Shown here in pieces: positions 19,149-30,060 of a stretch of DNA of 64,000 bases (position 1 is its first letter; each line of letters opens with the position of its first letter). Source of the DNA: Epithemia pelagica (Eukaryota > Bacillariophyta > Bacillariophyceae > Surirellales > Surirellaceae). The stretch is taken from the NCBI GenBank assembly GCA_946965045.2, contig OX337239.1, positions 124,001 through 188,000 on the forward strand, in the 5' to 3' direction. The notes below the pieces were generated by a model. The model worked only from the letters and a program-made list of their open reading frames with translations, was not told where the DNA came from and did no database searches. A program made the position numbers and the translations under genes.

Positions 19149-22100
19149 ATGATTGTATTGCCCGATGCCAGTAGGATGGCGGGTTGTCGACTCTCCAAGA
19201 ACAGCCGCAAAACTCTCCTACTAGAGGACGACGACAAGGACAACGACGAGGACGAAGACTTGACGACCAGTTCCATCACCTTGGGTGATTCCTCCTTGAC
19301 TTGGGATGGTCGACGACCACGACGACAGGGTTCCTTTGAAAGTTTCAGCCACCCCAGTTCCAGTGCGGGGGGATCCTCACACTCGTTGCAAGAGCATCAA
19401 GACGATGGAGGAGACGAAGAAAAAGAATGGGCTCTGATTTCCCCCATTCCCAAAGCTTGCAACAACAATAACAAACAGAACAACCAGACCACGGGTGGTG
19501 GTGGTCCCTTTCGTCGTCGCATTCAGCGTCGCTTCTCAGGTGGCTTTGGTCGAGGAGGACGACAACGACGTGCCGAATCCCTGGACCGTCATGCCACCTC
19601 GGCGGCGGCGGCTAGTTCTGGTGGGAATCCCACCCAACACCAGGCCACAACAACCGTCATGCTGCACCAAGACAAGAACCAGCATCATAAGGTCACTACT
19701 ACTGGACCCGTTTGTCGTCGTCGACTGGACCACACAGCTGCTGCACCAGCCGTTGCGACCACGACTCCTCCCGCCCAACCAAGTCGTCCTCCTGGCAAAC
19801 TGGTCAAACGACATTCCTTTTCCGGATTTATCGACCTCATTGTACCTCCCAAGAAATCAATGGCATCCAGAGACGAGAATCATGCACGGGAGAGCAACTT
19901 TTCTCGTGGCAGAACAACAGCAACAACCACATCCATCCAAAATACAACATCAGGCCCAGCATCCAGAAAAGGAGGACGACGGGTTGTAACACGAAGGGCA
20001 TCGTTCACAAGTCCCACCAGTTCCCATCCAATGGAACCAACCAGCAAGAAGAATGGATCGAGTGTCGTTCCAAGAAGGACACGAACTCAAACTCCAGAAA
20101 GTATCCAGTCGCAGGAAACCAAAGCTCCAATACCATCCCAGCGACAGAGAGGGCGGCCGGCACGGAGGGCATCCTTTACCAGCGGCATGACGACGACAAC
20201 GATAACCACCACCACCACCATTGCAACGAAACAACAACCGCGACGACAACCCCTTCAAACAACAAAAGCGACCACTGCTCGAGGGACCCACCACCATGAT
20301 ACGAAAACTCCACTGCGACGGGGGAGCGGAGTAGTCATCCGGAGGAGGGCATCCTTTGGTGGAATGACCACGAGCAGCAACAAACAGCAACAATATCGAG
20401 ACCAAGAACCCAACACAAAATTGCCGACGCACAACCAACAACTTTTGTCACGGTCCAAGAAACATTTGAATACGGACAATCGTGTAGTAGAAACGTCGCA
20501 TTCGAAACTCAAAAAGCCTTGCCGCATGCTGCTTTCCACGACGCCATTCGCAGTTCCCAAAGTGGATAGTCCTCCCGTAGTGCCTTGTCGTCGTCCAATC
20601 GACCCTGTAGCAGAAGCAACGGACGCATACTGGGAGGAGCAACATCGACTCTATCAACAACTCTATCCCGAACAAGTGGAGCAACAAAAGGACACAACTT
20701 ACAGTCCAGCACGCACAGGAACCATGGCTCCCGGGGCATGGAAAGCTCAACAGAATCCACTGCCCATGAGCCAGTATCCGGAACCAGCACCGAAACAAGA
20801 ATCTTCTCGACCAGAGGATGGATTTTCCAACCGTGGCACACTCACGACACCACCATCTCGTCCACGCATGGCACGACGACGATCGGCTGGTACCATGGCT
20901 CCTGCAGCCTCCATTCCAATGCACCTTCTGCCCAGTATGGTGAACCATCAGCCGACAATGCCAAATGTGTGGTCGTGTCCCAAAAGTATGGACAATGCCC
21001 CCAAGATGCCCTTTCGAAATGGGCATGCCAAGAGCCACACGCTCCAAGCGGAACCATTGGCGGATCCCAATCTTTCAAAGGCTTCTTCTTCTCCTCCTCC
21101 TCGCAATAACACGGTATCGACAGGACTGGTCCATGGTACGAAATCCTTGCAAACCCCATACGTTGGAGTTGTAGAGCAGGATGCCGCGTCGTCCACGATT
21201 CTTTTGCTGACTCCTGAAACCACCAGCCACATTCGCGAGAGTATGAGCGACCCCAAACATTCGAACCCCTATCCTCGTCGTCTTCGTAGTGTCCAACGAC
21301 GGTTCTCCATGGACGCGGCCGCCATCACCACAACCCATACAACGACTCCTCGTTTGGTTCCCGTCGGGATGAATTCTTCGTTGGCAACCGAATCCGAGGT
21401 TCCATTGACCGAGTCCGCACAACCAGGATCAAACGTTACGTTGCCGCCACTGGATTCGAGCCAACGACAACGACGAGGATCGACGGGAACCTCTTCCCAT
21501 GACACACAAACAGAATCTCTCTTTGATTTCCGCGTTCTTGTAAAGGATGACGATGGTCTTGCCCATATCCAAAACAAGGAGTTTGGAAAAAAGAACATCA
21601 AGAATAATGAATCCACTAGTACAGCGAACAAAGAGACCATCCAACGTGATGCCGATACAAAGGCGGTTGTCAAGCCAACAAAAGAGTCGGATGACGACGA
21701 TACCACTGTGACATGGGCCATTCGACAAACTCACCCATGGGTGCAACGCCGAGCATCTCTGGGATCTGGAAGGGCGATACAAGAAGCAACAAACATGGCA
21801 GCCGGAACCAAAACGCCAGAAACCACAAAAAGCCATGAAGCATCAGCCAGCTACTATTCACCACGCCCACACCATTTGGTCCGACGAGAGGGTCCACGGG
21901 TCGTTTCTCGGACACCTCTGCAGCCTCACACAAGGCAGAATTCGGCACTGTTGGCACAGCGGACTCGTCCTTGTCACCAATGCTAGTCCTTCACAGTTGC
22001 CTCAAGACAAGTTCCAAATCTGCCAGTGGCATGTTGGTGGGTTCTTCGGTCCATCATCCACCGACCAAGACAGTTCACTGGAACATGGCTCGGAATGAAA

Positions 22101-22687
22101 AACATGCTCGTCTGATTCCCATTTTGACACTGGAGGAATATAGGACCTGTAGGTACAGTCGTCCGGAATGTCTGCAAATGAAAGCCGACCGTGCCGCCTT
22201 GGCCTATCACATTACTCGATCGTATCAACGCGCGGCTTCCAAACACCCGCAACAAAAAAACCGAGTGTCCAACAAGAGCCCTTCTTCTTCCTTGTCACAC
22301 GCGTCGATACGGAGTTCTCCCAGTACGGTCCTTCAAAATCCATGGGCCCTGGCGTACCGTGTGTGCTGTGAAGACATGAACGACGACACTGGAGGACTGT
22401 CCACCGCACAGATTCAAGTTTTGACCAACTGTATGGAACGCGACAACAGTATGGGATTGGAACACGTCTTGATTGATGCGGTCCCATCCGTCAAGGCCCA
22501 GAAAATGCGATATCGACGTCGACTGTATCAAGTCGTCGTATTGGAGGGCGACGACGAGGGTCCGGGAAACGAGCAGGAACGTGCCAATCGTTGGCGCAAT
22601 GCCTGTATCCCCCTGACACAACCAGCGCAGAGATTTGCCTTGGCTGTGGCCCAGGCGCAAGTCCAACCTTTGGACTCAATCATGTAA
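19149..22687 (+). CDS. Large basic low-complexity protein, 'GLEH' family, two reading frames
   Basis: The first frame runs from ATG 19149 to a stop at 21986 (945 codons). It holds an acidic stretch, 'TWDGRRPRRQGSFES', 'EWALISPIPKAC', 'RRRIQRRFSGGFGRGG', and then many Arg/Ser/Thr-rich segments with repeated 'RRASF' units ('VTRRASFTS', 'ARRASFTSG', 'IRRRASFGGM'), a likely basophilic-kinase motif. The conserved C-terminal region is in the next frame, about 21990-22687: 'KTVHWNMARNEKHARLI', 'EEYRTCRYSRPECLQMKADR', 'ALAYRVCCED', 'MGLEHVLIDAVPSV' and 'YRRRLYQVV'. The two frames overlap at 21971-21986. A GT-AG intron (for example GTCGTT near 21899 to CCAAG near 22064) or an indel must join them. It is a paralog of the gene at 14598-16355 and the parent-like copy of the fragments at 3.4-3.9 and 7.7-8.5 kb. 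The function is unknown. Confidence 0.72.
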
Positions 22688-23948
22688 TATACCTTGACAC
22701 ATACGAACAAGCGGCAGTTTTGTTGGGTGTGGAAGGAGGCCACGAGTCTCTCGCAATGTTGTCATTTCTAATATAGAATGGACTGTTTGTAGAGTGCCAG
22801 AGCGTTTCGAGTTATGTGCTTGGGTCGAGAGAGTGTGTGATTTAGCTTGGATAGTCCGTAAACACAGCGTCAATGGGTATCACTTCACCATGAGTGTCCT
22901 TGACACTTTTTTCAGTACAAGGGTAGTCTCGATCGGTTTGTGGGAGCGACACATGGTGGGATCTTGTTGGTCGCTTTGGGTGTGGGAGCGACAACGGCAC
23001 ACATCATGTCGTCCTGCAATAAGATTCGCACGCTCATCCGGCAAAGTTTACGTTCGTACCATGGGATCCCATCCGTTTGGACCGTTCTGAGCACCAACCG
23101 GGGGCAGAATTCATGGCATTGTCATTCCATGCCTTCTTGCTGGAACTGGAGAGGAGAAACAAAAGCAGCTTGCCGTGCGGTTCTTGGGTCGATACTGCAA
23201 TATAGACTTGGGTCATGGAGGAGGAAGACGTGAGTGAAATGGTTGTTTCGTGGGTCTGGAAAGAGTCGGATTGCGCGCTCATTCTCACACGTGTGATGCT
23301 TCTATACCAGCTTTTCGGATTTGGCTGCGCCACAGGGTACCAGAGAAACAACGCCAAGAATGGTCCTCCTTTATATGCAAGAATATACATTGCCACTCCC
23401 CCAACCCTACGAGTCTTGTTTCACTTGATGGATCGTAGGCATGGTCCAACCGGAGAGGATGCCGCTATTAGGAAGCGCAAGTCGAGGAACACATTCCTCC
23501 CACAGAAAAATATATGTAATTGTTGTAATAACAAAGGCGGAGCAGAATAGCAAAGGAGAGCCCCGAGAAACTATGCTGGAACGGTATCCAACAATGTCAT
23601 GAACAAGCTGCGTCAGGGAATGGGAGAAACGGTACAGCATAATGTTCCTCTGTTGTTCGGACATATGCGGAAAGCAAATCTAAAATGTGGAGCTCTCTTC
23701 GCCGTGCTGCCACTTGCTAAACTGTAGCGCATGGTTCTCTTCAACTGGTTTCGTTCGCTTGTTTCCCCGGCGACGACATGACCCAATCCGGCATATGCGA
23801 TTCTGTTTCCAATGACTCAGCAGATCGACCGTTCGGCCAGGGCTACTAGCACTTTCCAAAACAGCAGTGTTGCCGGTTCGACATGGGAACCAACTTGTTG
23901 GCAGATACTGTTCCAAACAATCTCATGGGCGCGCCCTGTCATGGTGGA
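22688..23948. other. Spacer with weak minus-strand open frames
   Basis: A minus-strand frame of 118 codons begins with an ATG complementary to 23388-23390 ('MYILAYKGGPFLALFLWYP', hydrophobic) and stops at 23034, but no family is recognised and it is not called. Nothing else is supported. Confidence 0.35.
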
Positions 23949-25241
23949 TCATCCATATCGTACCGCAGTTTCCAACGACCACCGTTCGACCTTTGAACCT
24001 CGGTGGCATTCAGGAACAGGGGAGTGGCAAGACGGTCCATTGTTACCAAGAGATCCCATGCCTTCTTGGACCAATCTAGTTCCTCTGGGGGGTATTTCTC
24101 CTATTTGCTTTGCTTCTTGCCAATAAGCCCATAGGACTCGTTTGTAGTCGGCTCCTTTTACTGGTACATCACCGCCCCCAATGAGGGTTCGCAGCTCCAA
24201 CTGCGCCAGCCATGTCATCAAGTATTGTCCCACTTGCGGAGGAGAAGTGAGGGTGAGCAGCGTCGGAATCATGGAAGGTATGTTGCGAGGTGCTGGTTCA
24301 TGACTCTGACTTGGACATGGACGAATCCAGCAAGGCCATGATAAATTCCACGTCAATTTGGGTGCGTCATGGTACTGGCGGAGCAGTTGTTCCATATAGA
24401 TCGGTCGGTTGTTTCGGCAGATAGACGCAACGATGATTTCACGTCTCACAACACCTCCATCCGTTTTGGAGAGGTTGTCGTCAAATCATGACAGACGTAG
24501 GCCCGTGCGAGTGAAATCAATCCATGCAGGATCTCGTCCGTTGAGGTACTTATTCTTGAGATTCGTTGCCTCCTCGCGAGAGTTTTTCGGAATCCTTTGT
24601 AACAGTCGTTTCCCCAAAACCGACGAACCACAGTTACGACAAATTGTTGGAATTCTTCTTTTGATTCGAACTCTCACAAACAGCCGCAATCACGGCCACT
24701 GTTTGTTCCAGTCGCTGAAAAGGGATAATTCTTGTTCCATCGATCCATCCACAAACGTTTCCGTTTGCAAACGGCTTCTTGGCGTTGGGACAATCTTTAT
24801 GATTCTTGGCCACTGGTACATGGGCCCGCCACACAATTGTTTCTCCATCTTGGTCCACACTTTCTTCATTGCGTTTGCACCCCTACCTGGGGGCTTGTGT
24901 CATCCTTTCAGGCCATGCACTACAAGTGCTGGCACCATTCTGCACTGTTCCAGGTCCCACCCCGACAGAGGAACTGGAGGACTTTTTTTTTCGGTTGGCG
25001 AGGCATTCAAACTGGTAACAGTGGCATCTTGTTTGGATACACACTGTCCAAGAGGTCGATAGAAAGCGTTCCGAAACCTCTCGACCATATTCTGGGCAAG
25101 GTGAATGCAATTCCTGCCGGACTGCATTACGACAATGTGGTTGTGGAACTTGGAGCAAACGGACGCAACCGCTCGTGGATGGAACAGAGGATGGATTGGT
25201 ATACTATCGTTCATGCCTCTCTCTCGTGTTTTGCGAATCAC
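23949..25241 (-). pseudogene. Probable decayed minus-strand gene, unidentified
   Basis: Successive minus-strand segments in different frames have protein-like composition: 'FHNHIVVMQSGRNCIHLAQN' (about 25160), 'GWIDGTRIIPFQRLEQTVAV' (about 24720), 'TSTDEILHGLISLARAYVCH' (about 24520) and 'LMTWLAQLELRTLIGGGD' (about 24190). They keep the same strand and order and need frame changes near 24900, 24640 and 24450. No domain is recognised. The pattern fits a dead gene or an intron-rich gene that cannot be resolved by eye. Confidence 0.3.
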
Positions 25242-25310
25242 ACAATTTTGTGAGAAAACAAGAGCTGCGAGCCTGTATTTACACGACCAAGACCAATCAG
25301 AATGGCTCGC
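25216..25310 (+). repeat. Dispersed repeat, copy 2 (about 95 bases)
   Basis: It matches the reverse complement of 11574-11671 with a few substitutions and small indels. The flanks of the two copies are unrelated, so it is a true interspersed element rather than part of a longer duplication. Confidence 0.7.
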
Positions 25311-25557
25311 GTGAACCCCTATCGTCTTGATCCCGTGGCCTTTGACCGATACCGAGGAGCTCTACTATCGATCCTATATAGGTACTGAAAAATCAATAGT
25401 TGTAGTCAGCACTGTTATTGATCACGATCTGTGATTGGCTTGTTTGTTTCCGTTGCCTCTTTTCATTGGCCCGCCCCTCCTGTCCTTCACCCACACAGAA
25501 GCATGGAGGGAGTCGGGGCAAGTGGAAGGTGGAACACACAAGCGGAGAGTCGAGAAA

Positions 25558-26077
25558 ATGGCAAATGGAACGTGCAACACAGGCTCACAATCTTGCGCAG
25601 ATATAGAGCAGGTGGCTACCAACCATGAAAACGCTCGTACAATGGTCACCATGTCCATGATTCTCAAAACCTTTGGGCAATACGCTCTTCTCATGATCTT
25701 CCAACAAAGTAAGTGTGTGCTCGAGAAAGGTGTGCGTCAAGAGAATGATCATCCATCGTTTCCCTTCTCACTGTACTTTGCCTCCCGCTTCTTCCAACAA
25801 GGAGAACGAAGTTCCTCCTACCGTTGCTATTCGGACTCGGCAAACTCGTGCCACCTCTTTGTCGTCGAAGCAGCAACAAGGACAAGAGTGCAAAGCCGAA
25901 CATTGCTCCACAAGCTTTATTCCTTATTGCAACTTGCCCTACGCCGATCAATGGACGGCTGGACAAGTGGAGTTTCGTCAAGATTTGACCATGAGCAATG
26001 ATATTCTGGCCAATCTCATGAATCAAGCCGTGACGGACGATCCATCCTTGTTGCGATTCTTGGTTGATAATATGTGA
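25558..26077 (+). CDS. Putative two-exon small gene, unidentified
   Basis: An ATG at 25558 opens 'MANGTCNTGSQSC' and a hydrophobic helix-like stretch 'MSMILKTFGQYALLMIFQQ', then a strong donor A|GTAAGTGTG at about 25709. Acceptors at about 25800-25812 lead to a second frame encoding 'PPTVAIRTRQTRATSLSS', 'CNLPYADQWTAGQVEFRQDL', 'NLMNQAVTDDPSLLRFLVDN' and a stop at 26077. Phase fits the acceptor after CGAAG. The product would be about 140 residues. No family is recognised. Exon 2 has good coding character; the exact acceptor is inferred. Confidence 0.4.
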
Positions 26078-26126
26078 GGAGACAAGATTTGAGCTCACGG
26101 AGAGATGTCCATTGGATCTGAATCGC

Positions 26127-26199
26127 GAGTTGTTGTTTTGGAGGTACACGAGTTAGATCTCCACATTTCCTTTGTCATCCACCTCCAAAACAACAACTC
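26127..26199. repeat. Perfect 19-base inverted repeat
   Basis: 26127-26145 (gagttgttgttttggaggt) and 26181-26199 are exact reverse complements, separated by 35 bases. The structure would form a stable stem-loop in RNA or single-stranded DNA. Confidence 0.9.
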
Positions 26200-26304
26200 C
26201 CCTTCTGTGTTGAAGGAAAGCAAGTTTGTATTTAGAATGGGGAGCGACACAACAAGGGGTCATCCCAACGTTGCCCTTTTTCGGCCTAAATACGGGCATC
26301 TTAC

Positions 26305-26511
26305 ATGGCCTCAGCCGCGGCTGAGGTAGCAGTGACTGCACCTACGACGAGCCGTAGCATGTCGCAAGAAGGCACTGCCAAATCATTTTCGAAGATGAAG
26401 AATGCCATTGCGGCAATCAAGAAGGACGCTCGTCCATGCTACACGAACGCTCATAGATGGTACATACAAGGCGATTACGCAGCTTCTATTTCCCCGTTGA
26501 GTGCGAGCTAG
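26305..26511 (+). CDS. Small open frame beginning inside a palindrome
   Basis: An ATG at 26305 gives 68 residues ('MASAAAEVAVTAPTTSRSMS', then a Lys-rich helix 'SKMKNAIAAIKKDARPCY'). The ATG is directly followed by the 18-base palindrome at 26309-26326. No family is recognised. It may be the first exon or remnant of a gene; there is no support beyond the frame itself. Confidence 0.3.
   Translation: MASAAAEVAVTAPTTSRSMSQEGTAKSFSKMKNAIAAIKKDARPCYTNAHRWYIQGDYAASISPLSAS
26309..26326. repeat. Perfect 18-base palindrome
   Basis: CCTCAGCCGCGGCTGAGG reads the same on both strands and has a SacII-like CCGCGG core. It lies between the 19-base inverted repeat and the long hairpin. Confidence 0.9.
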
Positions 26512-26534
26512 GCTTTAGGACAGCATTTTAAAAG

Positions 26535-26681
26535 TTGTTAGCAGTTCTCCACTTCAAACGAGCAGCCGCACTGCTTATGATTGGGGCTTTTAAATTGTCG
26601 GCCTGTGATTGCCGAGATGCTTTAAACGCCCCCAATCATAAGCAGTGCGGCTGCTCGTTTGGAGTAGAGAACTGCTAACAA
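26535..26681. repeat. Long near-perfect hairpin (60-base arms, 26-base loop)
   Basis: Left arm 26535-26594 pairs with right arm 26621-26681 with only about four differences (one C-A mismatch, one G-U-type pair, one bulged base, one other mismatch). The loop 26595-26620 itself holds a 5-base stem (TCGGC/GCCGA). The arms contain no simple repeat. It could be a small-RNA precursor, a foldback (MITE-like) element or the head-to-head scar of an inverted duplication. Confidence 0.85.
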
Positions 26682-27790
26682 AAAGTGCATGGATTCCATC
26701 ATGAATGGCAAGTTGGATAGGCCAAGAAGCGCAACCGACCATATTCCCAAAAAGTGTCCCAAGAAGAAGGCGCTGGTTCGAGAAGATTCGTTTTGACTCA
26801 CCGAGTTGGATTCCCCACAAGAGTCTTCTACTTCTCCTTCGTTACAGGACTCGAATCCTATGCTGACCGTTTGCATGGTGTCGAACCAACAACACTCCAC
26901 CCAAGAATCCAATTATCTATATTGTGGAATGATTCGGCCTTGGATTTGGATCATGCGAAGCATCTCATTGACGAAGAAACGGAACTATTGCCCAACCAGA
27001 CGAGTGGATCCAATCATGACAAGATGATCATGACAAGATGACCGGTTGGGCTGGCTACGATCCCGACAAGGGTATCATGGGTCTCTACCCCCAAAGAAGT
27101 ATCGACCGATTTTGCCTTTTTGCCCTTTGGTGGTGGTCAACGAAGTGTGTCGGCGATCAATTCGCCATGATGTCCACGCTATTCGTTCGTTGTTAGTGTC
27201 GTCGTGTGGCAAACTTTAATTCGCTGTACGCTAATAGGAATAGAACATAAACGAACGATAATCTAATGTGAAACTAGCTTTGTTCACACGCTTGAATAAA
27301 TATATACCAAGGACATGATGATCCATATGGTGTTGCGAGGTGTGGCGTTGAAGAAAGAACGGAGGGTGGTGAACCATGGTGTTCCACCTCTGGAATGAAT
27401 AGCAATCAAACAAACCAAAAGCAACAGTCCCCTCTGTAATTGCCCCTACAGGTATACATGTCGACAGTGCCCGACGATCGATGGACGAAGGCGGCCGAAT
27501 AAAAATCTTTCGAGGCGGCGAAACAACAAAAACCCGCCAGAGTGGAAAGGATGCTTCTTTCTATCTATTCTTGTGGATGTGCTGGTGACAGCATATTAGC
27601 AAGAGGGTGGGACACGACACTGCAACGTCACACGACGGGGCATGTGATGCGCAGCCGCATAAACCAACAACCGGGCGGCCGTTCGAACAGTCCACTCAAT
27701 TCTCAGGTACGGCGAGTGCCTCGTCCTTCTCATCCGTGTCGTTGGGAACTCGGTCATCTCCTCATGCCCATCCTCTTCTTTTTCTTCTTG
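26682..27790. other. Spacer without a supported gene
   Basis: An open frame at 26754-27041 has no ATG at its start and no recognised domain. Nothing else is seen up to the stop of the kinase gene at 27791. Confidence 0.4.
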
Positions 27791-29377
27791 TCACAATTCC
27801 CCAGTACCACCACTAGTTAAACCTTCTTCTTCGCGTTCCAATTCGGTCAAGTAGACTTGGACGCGACGAATCCAAGCTATGGCGGCTTGGGGTGATCGAT
27901 TGACGAGATTGATATTGGGATTGTCGCTATTGCGTGCCATGGTTTCGGGTGTGGCCTGTTTCCACATGCGTCCCAAAAAGAATCGAAAATAATCCACCAC
28001 CGCCAATCGATAGTGCCGATAAAACATGGACCACGTATACTCGGTTGTGATGGGTGATTCTTGCTGCTGCAAGAGGTCTTGTACCGTTTCCCAATAATAC
28101 CGAATCAAACGTTCTTCTCCACTCATCCTGGACTGATCATGGTCTTTGTCCTGTTTGTCGTTCGGATGGCCCGTTTCCTCTGGTGCCGTCCTATTAGGAT
28201 TGTACAACACGTGTGGTTCGACGGCATGATGAATGTGCATGGCCACATCGGAAGCGCCATAGCCGATTCCGATGGACGCAAAATCCACCAAGACGGCAGC
28301 GTCCGCTGTGCTGGTGGTCGGCGTTGATTTTGGTTGCGGCAAAAAGACATTCATGGCCTTGGCATCGCCATGAATCAAGGTGCAAAAAGGGTCGGTCGGA
28401 TGCGGTGTCAATTCATTCGAGACGTAGTGGGCACACCGTTGCAGGCGACGACCCAAATCGTCCAATTCCACCAAGCCGGCTTGTTGCAAGTGGGACGAAA
28501 AGGCTTTGGAAAAGTGCTGCCAAGCCTCAGGCAAGCCGTGCCATTCCTTGGGATTTCGAACAGCCAAATGAAAGGAGGCCTTGGACAAGGACGTTTCGGC
28601 ACGTTGCAACAAATCCACCTTTTGCCAGGCGGCCACATGCATGCTCGCAAGGGCTTGTAAACAGGCTTGACAGTCTTGCAAGGACAATGGTGAGTCTTGT
28701 CGGTACAGGTCCGAGGAGATGCACTCCAACACCAAGGCACCGCCTACGCGGGGACCCGGCGTCAATTGAGACAGTTCCGGCAGGTCGTTCAACTTGTTGT
28801 TGGTGGTGGCAGTGGCCAGGGTGGGTTCCTCTTCGGGAATCCAGTCCTCCAAGTGGTAGGTCGCCAAGTAACAGTGCGGCAGCTGCCGGGCCGAGTTGGG
28901 CGGCAGGGTGGGTACGAAATCACGATAAAATCGAACTTCGGTACGGGCATAACACAAGGTGCGTCGCAAGTCAGCCCAATCCTTTTTGGTTTTGACGTAG
29001 GTGGAGGCCATGACTTGCTTGACAAAGACATAGGGCGGTGGTGGCGGTGATGGCGGATTGTTGTTGCTGGTACTCTTGTTGTTGTTGTCGGACGACGACA
29101 CCGAGTTGCTGCTTGGGCGAGTCGCTGTGGGAAAATGAACAATGTATCCCATGGCATTGGCTTGTCGAATGGTACGAACAATTTCATGAGACTCGACAAT
29201 GTCGGGAGCATGGGGAAAGGCCGCATGAAGCAAGGATGGGAGATCCAACAAAAGGGGTTGATGAGTTGATGGCGTTGGCGTTGGCATTGTCATGGCGGCG
29301 ACCCTCCCAGACAACCAGTAGTGACTCAAACAGGACAAAAATCCAAGGAGCAGCCAGAACGACCAAAGTAGGACCAT
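27791..29377 (-). CDS. APH/CHK-like (ecdysteroid-kinase-type) phosphotransferase
   Basis: 528 residues from the ATG complementary to 29375-29377. The N-terminus 'MVLLWSFWLLLGFLSCLSHY' is a signal or membrane anchor. The kinase-like fold follows: 'YVFVKQVMAS' (K120, probable ATP-binding lysine), a helix with 'ARTEVRFYRDFVP' (glutamate partner), 'LVLECISSDLYRQD' (hinge), the catalytic loop 'LIHGDAKAMNVFLP' with HGD at 336-338 and N343, and 'VLVDFASIGIGYGASDVAMH' with the metal-binding D365. This order matches the aminoglycoside-phosphotransferase/DUF1679/CHK superfamily, which phosphorylates small-molecule hydroxyls. The natural substrate cannot be read from sequence. Ser/Asn/Pro insertions (residues about 85-115) are lineage-typical. 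The frame is intact and intronless. Confidence 0.87.
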   Translation of the reverse strand: MVLLWSFWLLLGFLSCLSHYWLSGRVAAMTMPTPTPSTHQPLLLDLPSLLHAAFPHAPDIVESHEIVRTIRQANAMGYIVHFPTATRPSSNSVSSSDNNNKSTSNNNPPSPPPPPYVFVKQVMASTYVKTKKDWADLRRTLCYARTEVRFYRDFVPTLPPNSARQLPHCYLATYHLEDWIPEEEPTLATATTNNKLNDLPELSQLTPGPRVGGALVLECISSDLYRQDSPLSLQDCQACLQALASMHVAAWQKVDLLQRAETSLSKASFHLAVRNPKEWHGLPEAWQHFSKAFSSHLQQAGLVELDDLGRRLQRCAHYVSNELTPHPTDPFCTLIHGDAKAMNVFLPQPKSTPTTSTADAAVLVDFASIGIGYGASDVAMHIHHAVEPHVLYNPNRTAPEETGHPNDKQDKDHDQSRMSGEERLIRYYWETVQDLLQQQESPITTEYTWSMFYRHYRLAVVDYFRFFLGRMWKQATPETMARNSDNPNINLVNRSPQAAIAWIRRVQVYLTELEREEEGLTSGGTGEL

Positions 29378-30060
29378 GTATGTGTCGGATGGAAGTCTGT
29401 GTCTGCCAGGTCTAAGGTTCGATAAGTCTCACACGAAATGCTGCGAAGAAAACTCTCTTGTGATTGTTACTTTTTTATGGATCTCGACTTGTTGAGTGTC
29501 TCGCTCCGAGAGAAACAAAAGAGAATAGTCCCATTGTGGTCTCTCGACTATCTGTGGTGATGGTGGTGGTCTCATTTTTTCATGCGTACGTGACAAACGC
29601 GACCCATATGCGGCTATATATCAAAGCGTCTCCCTGTGCGCACCGGGCCATCCGTATTCGCGCGCGAGCCAAGTTGCCGACGTGTGCGGGACGCAGTCTG
29701 TCAGTCGCCCTCCTCGCCCTCTTCTTTTGTCTCCCATAGACTCTACAACTCTATTCCAATCCTCGTCTCAACATACTCGCTGTAACATAGTTTGGGGACC
29801 ATAACACCTCTCCATATCGTAAGATTGGCTATGAGTCATGTGTGAATAACAGTGCTGATAGACTGGGCTATTCCCTTTTCTCTAAGATAACATTGCAGCT
29901 AGGAGAAATACTACGTAGACGGCAACAAAACTCTTATTCTCTCTTGGTGAGCTGGGTTTGGTTGGCAACACAGCGAAAGGCAGAGATGTTCATTGGGTTG
30001 TCCCAAAAAAACAGGTATCATTGGTAGACTTGGAAATGTCGATATTCTCCTTGTTTGCTG
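29378..30060. other. Spacer upstream of the kinase gene
   Basis: It contains the presumed kinase promoter. No gene, RNA or repeat is recognised. Confidence 0.45.
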
